From Desulfocapsa sp. (lineage in GTDB: Bacteria; Desulfobacterota; Desulfobulbia; Desulfobulbales; Desulfocapsaceae): a stretch of DNA of 13,617 bases. The stretch is taken from assembly GCA_029935135.1 (NCBI GenBank), contig JAOZKX010000018.1, positions 1 to 13,617 on the forward strand. The letters are read 5' to 3'. Numbering within the stretch: position 1 is the first letter of the stretch; the number at the start of each line of letters is the position of its first letter. Positions 1 to 6,820 of this stretch are shown here, one piece after another. The position numbers and the translations under genes were made by a program. The notes below the pieces were generated by a model. That model ran no database searches. It was not told the DNA's origin and saw only the letters and a list, made by a program, of their open reading frames with translations.

Positions 1-1
1 A

Positions 2-1300
2 GGAGCAGTTTGTCCCAATCTCTGCATGGAAAACTGCTCCCGTCAGGAAGTTGATGACTCCATCGAGGTTCAGGTTCTTGGTCGTGCTGTTGGTGGTGCC
101 AAGGCCCCTGAATCGGCTCCAGCTCTGAACAAGAAAGTCGCCATCATTGGTGGCGGACCTGCCGGAATGAATGCTGCATGGCAACTGGCCCTTGCCGGTG
201 TCGAGGCCCACATCTATGAAAAAGACAATCAGGTCGGCGGCAAGCTGGCTCAGGTTATTCCCTGGGAACGTCTCTCGCAGGCCGTCTGGGATCAAGAGAT
301 CAAACGATTTCTTGATAATCCTTTTATCCACACGAATCTTGGTGTTGATCTTTCTCAGGACGATTTCAATACATTAAAAGATGATTTTGATTATGTGCTC
401 GTCGCTGTGGGGACACACAAGCCACGTAAGATTCCATTCCCTGGACATGAGCAGGTTATTCCAGCCCTTGATTTTCTGAAAAATGCCAAGAGTGACACTC
501 CTGACAGTGTGGGGAAAGATGTTGTTATCATCGGTGCCGGCAATGTGGGCTGTGATGTTGCCTGTGAAGCCTATCGCTTAGGGGCAGAGAAAGTAACACT
601 TGTCGATATTCAAAAACCCCTTGCCTTTGGTAAGGAAAAAGAAGCTGCCGAAGCATTGGGTGCGACATTTCAATGGCCGGTGATGACCAAAGAGGTCACA
701 GCTGAAGGACTGGTCACAGACCAGGGCGAAGTAATTGCGGCGCAAACGGTAATCATCTCCATTGGCGATGTACCAAAGCTGAAATTCCTGCCGGACTCTG
801 TGGAGACTGTAAATGTGGCCGGTGCTGACTGGATCAAAACTGATGAGTCGCATAAAACCAGTGATGCAAAAGTTTTTGCCATTGGTGATGTGGAGAAACC
901 TGGTCTTGCAACACATGCCCTGGGAGCTGGTAAAACGGCCGCTGAATGCATTGTGGCAAGCTTTAAGGGTGAGGAATGGAAACCTTTTACCAAGGAAGTC
1001 ATTACTCAAAAAGTACTGACAATCACCCATTACAAACCGGAAGCAGAGCATGAACACAGCCAGCTGAATTCAGCCGACCGCTGTCTCTCCTGTGCCTCCT
1101 GCCGTGACTGTCACCTCTGTGAAACGATCTGCCCTGAAGGGGCTATTACCCGCAGAGAGCTGGACATTTCACATGCAAGTGGCTACGAAAGTGGTCATGG
1201 GGCCAACTATGAATATGTCTCTGACGATAAAAAGTGTATCGCCTGCGGTTTCTGCGCCGATACCTGTCCATGCGGTATCTGGACAATGAAACCCTTCTAG
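2..1300 (+). CDS. FAD-dependent GltD-like oxidoreductase with C-terminal ferredoxin domain (5' partial)
   Basis: The protein resembles the NAD(P)H-oxidising small subunit of glutamate synthase and related flavoproteins, which pass electrons between NAD(P)H, FAD and Fe-S clusters in the cytoplasm. The frame is open leftward through the first ATG (26-28). Codons from position 2 read GAVCPNLCMENCSR, the N-terminal Fe-S cysteine motif of GltD-like proteins, so the ATG at 26 is internal and the true start lies outside the window. An FAD-binding GGGPAG lies at 149-166 and an NAD(P)-binding GAGNVGCD at 533-556. The C-terminus carries two 4Fe-4S motifs: C-x2-C-x2-C-x3-CP, with an extra Cys pair before it (1082-1135), and C-x2-C-x2-C-x3-CPC (1235-1273). 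The ferredoxin tail suggests that electrons are exchanged with ferredoxin or a partner subunit, perhaps a split glutamate synthase encoded upstream. The exact substrate cannot be fixed from the visible part. Confidence 0.85.
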   Translation, partial: GAVCPNLCMENCSRQEVDDSIEVQVLGRAVGGAKAPESAPALNKKVAIIGGGPAGMNAAWQLALAGVEAHIYEKDNQVGGKLAQVIPWERLSQAVWDQEIKRFLDNPFIHTNLGVDLSQDDFNTLKDDFDYVLVAVGTHKPRKIPFPGHEQVIPALDFLKNAKSDTPDSVGKDVVIIGAGNVGCDVACEAYRLGAEKVTLVDIQKPLAFGKEKEAAEALGATFQWPVMTKEVTAEGLVTDQGEVIAAQTVIISIGDVPKLKFLPDSVETVNVAGADWIKTDESHKTSDAKVFAIGDVEKPGLATHALGAGKTAAECIVASFKGEEWKPFTKEVITQKVLTITHYKPEAEHEHSQLNSADRCLSCASCRDCHLCETICPEGAITRRELDISHASGYESGHGANYEYVSDDKKCIACGFCADTCPCGIWTMKPF

Positions 1301-1318
1301 CAAATGTTGTTAAAGATT

Positions 1319-1355
1319 GTTATTACAGGATGACTCTCTGTCATCCTGTAATAAC
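1319..1355. terminator. Perfect 16-bp hairpin after the oxidoreductase gene
   Basis: The arm GTTATTACAGGATGAC (1319-1334) and its exact complement (1340-1355) enclose a 5-nt loop, TCTCT. It begins 18 nt after the stop codon. No T-run follows, so it may protect the mRNA 3' end rather than terminate on its own; the next hairpin has the T-run. Confidence 0.55.
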
Positions 1356-1386
1356 GCACAAGCAGCAGGACAAACACAGATACACA

Positions 1387-1420
1387 GGGACTTAGTCCTG
1401 ATCCCCTAAGTCCTTTTTGT
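1387..1420 (+). terminator. Rho-independent terminator
   Basis: An 8-bp stem, GGACTTAG (1388-1395) with CTAAGTCC (1406-1413), has a 10-nt loop and is followed directly by TTTTTGTT. It is the likely true transcription end for the oxidoreductase operon. Confidence 0.65.
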
Positions 1421-1422
1421 TA

Positions 1423-1443
1423 GTTTGCAAAAATTTTGCAAAC
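1423..1443. repeat. Perfect 21-bp palindrome
   Basis: Ten-base arms GTTTGCAAAA and TTTTGCAAAC flank a single central A. It lies just after the plus-strand terminator and 18 bases beyond the stop of the minus-strand reading frame at 1462. It could be a minus-strand terminator stem or a protein-binding site; the sequence does not decide. Confidence 0.5.
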
Positions 1444-1461
1444 ACCGGCTTGCGATTCAAC

Positions 1462-1774
1462 CTATTTCCTCGTTTTACAAACAACAACCCTCCTCAATAC
1501 AATAGTGTGAAGAGGGGGTTCTATTTGGTTAATATCTTTTCTGGCCAACTCAACTAGAGCACAGCCTAAAGTTCTTCCACTCCCAAGACCACCCATGCCC
1601 CTTTGCCTTCTGTCATACTGGGCGACAATCCAGACAGTTAAACCATCAACAGAGACAGAAGAAGTCAAAGCACCTTCAGCATCTGGATGCATAGAAATCA
1701 TATAAGCAATCGGCTTTTGTCGTTCAAGATGCCCTATTGAACACCGACATTTCTTTGCTGCCACACGGGCAGTA
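1462..1774 (-). pseudogene. Possible frameshifted small protein with a SEC-C-like motif
   Basis: A minus-strand frame of about 100 codons (1462-1764) begins at a GTG with no convincing ribosome binding site. I recognise no family in its body, which includes a glycine-rich GMGGLGSG segment. One base out of frame, just upstream (1751-1774), the strand reads RYCPCGSKE, like the first half of the zinc-binding SEC-C motif (CPCGSGKK..CC). Joining the two frames in the AAAGAAA run (about 1750-1756) would give CPCGS followed by KKCRCS, resembling a complete SEC-C motif, so a single-base indel may have broken a small gene. The upstream half is AT-rich and shows no clear start. This may be a remnant or chance; both readings are weak. 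Confidence 0.3.
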
Positions 1775-1859
1775 CCTGCTCCCCTGCAAGGGGTGTTGAG
1801 TTCTGGGATGGTATTGGAACTTATTTACACAAAAACAAAAAGTTGATACCCTTATTATA

Positions 1860-2102
1860 TCACAATCTTTTTTTATTACATATATTCAAGAACAAGGTTA
1901 ATAGTTCCTTCGTCTTTCCATGACTGATCTTACCACTGACTCTCCACATAGTTACCAAACAACTATGATCTTTTTCCATTCTAAAATTTTGAAATTGTGT
2001 TAAATAGTAGACAAGCAATGCCTCATCGATTTCAGATAAATATACACAAAGCCTACTGTTATTTTCAACTTTTGGGGTATCAATGACAGCACAGGTTTTA
2101 GT
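1860..2102 (-). pseudogene. Unrecognised 80-codon open frame, probably a gene remnant
   Basis: Between in-frame stops, the minus strand has 80 uninterrupted sense codons in AT-rich DNA, where stops should be frequent. The composition looks protein-like (for example YLSEIDEALLVYYL and SGKISHGKTKELL). The only ATG in frame is at 1979, leaving 39 residues, and no good ribosome binding site precedes it. Further upstream on the same strand, short protein-like stretches continue in other frames up to an ATG at 2201 (for example a frame reading YINGPAKIVSIF and then a stop). The simplest reading is a small gene of about 110 codons that has decayed through frameshifts and stops. I do not recognise the family. 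Confidence 0.3.
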
Positions 2103-2144
2103 TCAGGAAATTTTTAATGGCTATCCTAGAAGATAGAAACAATT

Positions 2145-2172
2145 TTGGCTGGCCCGTTAATATAAATACGAT
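2145..2172 (+). promoter_or_regulatory. Weak sigma-70-like promoter candidate for the RHS gene
   Basis: TTGGCT (2145-2150) and TACGAT (2167-2172) are separated by 16 bases; each matches the consensus at four of six positions. It sits about 50 nt before the start codon of the RHS gene. Nothing better is visible in this interval. Confidence 0.25.
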
Positions 2173-2221
2173 ATCCTTAATTTTAAGTCCTTAGCACCCA
2201 TTTCTACCAGAAAGAGGTATC

Positions 2222-5200
2222 ATGAATTTGCTCATCCAACAGCCTAACAGACATAGATTTTTTATCTTCAGCACCCGAACTGCAGCAGCGTTCCTGCTGG
2301 CTCTGTCTTTTACATCTGCCCCTGTAATGGCGGCCCCCCCTCTGGCCTATGTTAAAGCTCTGGACCTTTCGCGTCCACCAAGTGACGATGATCTCAGGGC
2401 TGCAGGTCAACTTGGCGGCCTGCTCACCCCGACCATACCTGCTTCTGCAAAACATATCGGTAAGAGTCTGGCAAATGATAAGACATCTCAAGTTGACGAC
2501 ATCAGCAAAGAATACAACCTAAAATTCGGTCAGGCCATCCAGTTATGGAATCAGCACGACTACACCGAAGCCAATGAACTCTTTAAGGAATACAGCAGCA
2601 AATACCCCGAAAGCCCCTGGAGTGCCGAAGCCAGCCTTCATACCGGCTGCGAAGCTACTTTTACTGGTAAGTACGCCGATGCTGAAATTATTTTCCAGCA
2701 GCTCCTTGAGCAGTATCAGGACAATACAGATGATGGTGGAAAGCAAATGGCCAACAAGGCCCGGAGCCGTCTGGCTATCCTGAAGATTGCTCAGAATGAT
2801 ATTGGCACAGCCATAAGCCATTTTGGGGCCCTTAAGAAAGAAGGTAGCACCTGGCGTGATAGAACTTACGCAGCCAGCTGGCTGCAGCGGTTGGCCGCCT
2901 GGAATGCAGATCAACTGGCCATGCTTACCTGCGGTACCCAGGCCTTGTCCCATATCCTGAAACAGGATAATCGAAAAGATGCGGCAAGAGAGGTTCTTGA
3001 ACTCAGACCGGATTCAACTCGGGGATTTTCCTTTGATGATCTGCGTGAGATTGCTAATGGGTACGGTTATCCAGTTACTGGTCTCTCACTCACGATAGAT
3101 GAGCTGCCTACTATCCCTCTGCCTGCCATTGTCCAACTCCATACTGCCGATGAACAAAGCAAGGGCCACTACTGGGTGATGAAAAAGGTGACACCTGCCG
3201 GACTGCTTTCTTTTTATGATCCTCAGTCCCGAAGAACTTTTCAATTGAAACCTGAAGTTTTCCACAAACAGTGGAAGGGTAATGTGATTGTTTTCACAGA
3301 GGAAAAAAACCTTCCGGGAAGCATCCTGCCCCTTGCAGAAATGTCAGAGGCCAGCGGTGGGTGCTGTGGAGTCAATGCTCCTCCTAGTGATCTGGGCAAC
3401 CCATCCGACGGGGGTGAAAATCAGAGTAACCCGCCCCCAGAAGGTCCGGGTAACAGTTGTGGTGCCCCCATGTGGTCAGTTAATATGATCAATATGAACC
3501 TTTATCTTATCGACACTCCGCTCTGGTACAAACCTGCCATCGGCCCAAATGTGGAGATCAGCTTAAGCTATAACTCTCAATCATCCCTTGCCAACCATGA
3601 ACCATTCGGCAACAAGTGGCAGTTTAATTACAGCTCCTATCTGGTTGTTGACCCCGGTGGTGTTGTAACTATTTTTCTTCCGGATGGCAGGCAGGACACT
3701 TATATGCCCGATGGCAGCGGCGGATATTTCCAGCCTTACAAATCCGAAAACCTGCTCACCAAAATTGCAGAAAACCATTTTGAACTGAAACTGCCGGATT
3801 ACAATGTGCTGGAATACAGAATCCCTGCAGGCACCACGTCAATGCAGCCATTTTTAACCAGTATAACCGACAGACACAACCTGAGCCTGACCATGGACTA
3901 CAATGTGGACAACAGGCTGGCTACTATTACCGATGCCACCAGTAAGGTGACCACTATAAGTTATAATGCGGAAGGCCTTGTCAGCTCGGTTACGGATCCC
4001 TTCAGTCGCAGTGCAGACTTTAGCTATGATGCAGACCGTAACCTGACATCAATCACCGATATGGGCGGTTACACAACCAATTTTGAATATGATGAGGATG
4101 TGTATCTAAATGCTGTGAAAAACTCAGAAAGCCGATGGGATATCTATACGGAGCCCAGCAGCGATCTTGTCAACGATGATGACCCGTATCCTCCCCCTGG
4201 AGCCGCCATGTGGGGAAACTACCGCATCACAGTCACAGACCCGATGGGCCAGAAGAAGGAGTATCATTTCGATGGTCTTAACTACTATAGCAAGTATACC
4301 AGCGCCAAGAACTATGTAGAGTATGTTGATGCAAGCACAAATAATTTTAACGCCCCTGGAACCAACTACTACTTCACCACCATCTCCGGTCAGGGTGAGA
4401 TACGTGCTGCTGCCAAACCTGGCGGCGCGAGTACATTTTTTCGTTACGACTATGACGGCAACAGGATCTCTGAAAAAGATGCCGATGGTATAGGGTCGGT
4501 TTTCACCTACAACACCCAGGGAATGGTGACCTCAGAAACGCTCCCCATGGGCAATACCAGTAGCAGAACATACGGTACCAGTGGTTTTGACCTTACTTCA
4601 GTAAGTGACGGTCTCACCAGTAAGGCTTTCACCTATGACGCTGTAACCCATGACCTCACCAGTTCCACCAACAGGGCTGGGGGAATCACTCAATTCGTCT
4701 ACAACATATCTGGTCAACCTACCAGTATCACTGATCCAGCTGGAGTGGTAACAGGATTTTCCTATAATGGAGACCATCAACTGCAGACCGCCACCAAAGG
4801 CGGTCAGCAGATCAAAGCCTACACCTATGACACCATTGGCCGAATCCTCACCAGTAGTGATGTAAACGGCCTGCTGCTGACCTATGCGTACAATGACCTG
4901 AACAATGTCACCAGCATCACCTATCCTGACGACAGTCTTATCAGCTACAGTTATGCCGACTGCTGCCCCAATATCTTGTTGTCTGTAACCGACAGGAGCG
5001 GCAGGATTACCTCGCATGAATATGATAAATCAGGACAACGTATCCAGACGGCCACTCCCGAAAACGGAACCATCAGATACGAGTATGATCCCAATGATAA
5101 TCTGGTGAAACTGCTAGACAGCAACAACAATCCAACGACCTTTACTTATAACCTGGACAACCTCCTTACCCGCAAGACATATGCTGATGGAAATAGTGAA

Positions 5201-6769
5201 CAGTTCAGCTACACTGCTGAGGGTCAACTGGCAACAAAGACCAATGACCGGGGAGATCTAAGCAGTTACAGTTATAATGACAACGGAATGCGGACCCAGG
5301 TAGATTACTCCGATGATACTCCGGATGAAAACTACAGCTACGATGCTTATGATCGCCTCACAAGTATCACCGATGGTGTGGGCAGCTGGGTATACGGTTA
5401 TGATGCCGCCTCCAGACTTGCCTCAATTGACGGCCCCTGGGCAAGCGACACCATTTCCTACCAGTACGACAATGCTAACCGGTTGACACAACTGGACATT
5501 GAATCTGGCAATTCAGTTACTTACAGCTACGACACCCTGGGACGGATGAATCTGCTTCAGGCCCAGAGCGGTGATTTTGCCTATGCTTATCAAGGTGCAA
5601 GCTCGCTTGTCAGCACCCTGAGTCGCCCGAACACGATCACCACTACTTACCTGAACAACACTCTGACGCAGTTGACCAGCCTCTCCAACGAGCACCAGAC
5701 CAATGGTGTTGTCAGCCAACATACATACAACTACAACCTGACTGGTCTGAAAACTGACGAGACCTCCAGCGGCGTTCTGGATCCGGTATTTACCCCCACC
5801 CAGAGCAGCAATCAGTATAACCAGCTGAACCAACTTTCATTACTTCAGTATGACCTGGATGGTAACCTCCTTCAGGGTATCACACCAGACGGCTACCCGG
5901 TTACGGCAGACTATGATGCTAGAAACAGGCTCACAGCTATTGATTATATTGATGGTGATTCTGTTCCCCAGCGTATTGAATATCTCTACTCTGCAAATGA
6001 CCAGTTAGCCCGGGTTCGCCGTTATGCAAATGCGGTTCTGGCAGGTGAAAGTAGGTTTGTCAGGAGTAAATTCCTGACCATTCATGAACGGGACGGCAGT
6101 AACAGTGTGCTTCGGGAGTATACCTGGCAGCCTGGCAGTCCCGGTGGTATAGGTGGTTTGCTGAATCTCAATCAAGGTGGATCGGATTACTCTTATCTCT
6201 ATGACGGGAAAGGCAATATTACCACGGTAACGGACAGCAGCGGGGCAACTGCCGCAGCCTATGGCTATGACAGTTTTGGTATCCCCATGTCTGTCAGCGG
6301 TACCCTTGATCAACCATTTATGTTTTCCACCAAAGCCTATGATACACAAACCGGCCTCTCTTATTATGGATACCGCTTTTATGTGCCGCAACTTGGCCGT
6401 TGGCTGAATCGTGATCCCTTAGGGGAAAAAGGTGGTATTAATCTTTATGGTTTTGTGAAAGGAAACCCCATAAATTTTGTTGATTTTTGGGGATTAACAT
6501 CATTGTGCGACCTAAGACCCGGGCCGATTAATCCTGATGATTACTACACTCCCCCATCCGATGGAAACGATAACCCAGCCTATTACAAGGACCCCGGTGA
6601 TGGAGATTATGTTGTTCCCATCACAGATAATACAGGTATCTTTGCTGGTGATCCAGAATATAGCAAACCTGTACTGCCTGGAGAAGAATATGGCCCGGGT
6701 TACGATCATAGACCTGGTGATCCTAACAATCCGACCGAAGGGGTCATTGGGATTCAATGGGGTTGGTAA
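2222..6769 (+). CDS. Exported RHS/YD-repeat protein with N-terminal TPR and C39-like peptidase domains
   Basis: This 1515-residue protein starts at an ATG preceded by AGAAAGAGG (2209-2217, spacing 4). Residues 1-37 form a signal peptide ending in VMA. Residues about 85-200 are TPR-like helices. Residues about 225-360 resemble a C39 cysteine peptidase, with a TCG motif (C237), a GHYWV histidine (H316) and a YDP aspartate (D333) forming a possible triad. A double-glycine motif (G379-G380) and a Cys/Gly/Pro-rich linker lead into the RHS shell. This opens with the MWSVNM-type segment, continues through many YD repeats (about 555-1370), and ends in the RHS core (1373-1425: GYRFYVPQLGRWLNRDPLG, then NPINFVDFWGL). 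The last 90 residues are rich in Pro, Gly, Asp and Tyr and match no toxin I know. RHS proteins form cocoon-like shells, often around a C-terminal effector. Its role as toxin, adhesin or enzyme is unknown. The next gene follows closely on the same strand. Confidence 0.88.
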   Translation: MNLLIQQPNRHRFFIFSTRTAAAFLLALSFTSAPVMAAPPLAYVKALDLSRPPSDDDLRAAGQLGGLLTPTIPASAKHIGKSLANDKTSQVDDISKEYNLKFGQAIQLWNQHDYTEANELFKEYSSKYPESPWSAEASLHTGCEATFTGKYADAEIIFQQLLEQYQDNTDDGGKQMANKARSRLAILKIAQNDIGTAISHFGALKKEGSTWRDRTYAASWLQRLAAWNADQLAMLTCGTQALSHILKQDNRKDAAREVLELRPDSTRGFSFDDLREIANGYGYPVTGLSLTIDELPTIPLPAIVQLHTADEQSKGHYWVMKKVTPAGLLSFYDPQSRRTFQLKPEVFHKQWKGNVIVFTEEKNLPGSILPLAEMSEASGGCCGVNAPPSDLGNPSDGGENQSNPPPEGPGNSCGAPMWSVNMINMNLYLIDTPLWYKPAIGPNVEISLSYNSQSSLANHEPFGNKWQFNYSSYLVVDPGGVVTIFLPDGRQDTYMPDGSGGYFQPYKSENLLTKIAENHFELKLPDYNVLEYRIPAGTTSMQPFLTSITDRHNLSLTMDYNVDNRLATITDATSKVTTISYNAEGLVSSVTDPFSRSADFSYDADRNLTSITDMGGYTTNFEYDEDVYLNAVKNSESRWDIYTEPSSDLVNDDDPYPPPGAAMWGNYRITVTDPMGQKKEYHFDGLNYYSKYTSAKNYVEYVDASTNNFNAPGTNYYFTTISGQGEIRAAAKPGGASTFFRYDYDGNRISEKDADGIGSVFTYNTQGMVTSETLPMGNTSSRTYGTSGFDLTSVSDGLTSKAFTYDAVTHDLTSSTNRAGGITQFVYNISGQPTSITDPAGVVTGFSYNGDHQLQTATKGGQQIKAYTYDTIGRILTSSDVNGLLLTYAYNDLNNVTSITYPDDSLISYSYADCCPNILLSVTDRSGRITSHEYDKSGQRIQTATPENGTIRYEYDPNDNLVKLLDSNNNPTTFTYNLDNLLTRKTYADGNSEQFSYTAEGQLATKTNDRGDLSSYSYNDNGMRTQVDYSDDTPDENYSYDAYDRLTSITDGVGSWVYGYDAASRLASIDGPWASDTISYQYDNANRLTQLDIESGNSVTYSYDTLGRMNLLQAQSGDFAYAYQGASSLVSTLSRPNTITTTYLNNTLTQLTSLSNEHQTNGVVSQHTYNYNLTGLKTDETSSGVLDPVFTPTQSSNQYNQLNQLSLLQYDLDGNLLQGITPDGYPVTADYDARNRLTAIDYIDGDSVPQRIEYLYSANDQLARVRRYANAVLAGESRFVRSKFLTIHERDGSNSVLREYTWQPGSPGGIGGLLNLNQGGSDYSYLYDGKGNITTVTDSSGATAAAYGYDSFGIPMSVSGTLDQPFMFSTKAYDTQTGLSYYGYRFYVPQLGRWLNRDPLGEKGGINLYGFVKGNPINFVDFWGLTSLCDLRPGPINPDDYYTPPSDGNDNPAYYKDPGDGDYVVPITDNTGIFAGDPEYSKPVLPGEEYGPGYDHRPGDPNNPTEGVIGIQWGW

Positions 6770-6820
6770 GGCAATCACATGCGAATACTCAACAACCTCG
6801 ACAATTTAGTAAGGACATAT

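Noticed and set aside
578..1057. 159-codon and 110-codon minus-strand open frames over the oxidoreductase
   Set aside because: The plus strand here encodes a clear nucleotide-binding domain; neither antisense frame shows a family signature.
2145..2165. Possible sigma-54 (-24/-12) site near the RHS gene
   Set aside because: A GG-containing element is present, but no GC element at the required spacing follows it.
4598..5017. 139-codon minus-strand open frame inside the RHS gene
   Set aside because: It is the antisense shadow of YD repeats; the regular codon pattern of the repeats keeps stops out of this frame.
3890..6330. Tandem DNA repeats in the RHS gene
   Set aside because: The repetition is at protein level (YD motifs), with diverged DNA; it is neither a CRISPR nor a satellite array.
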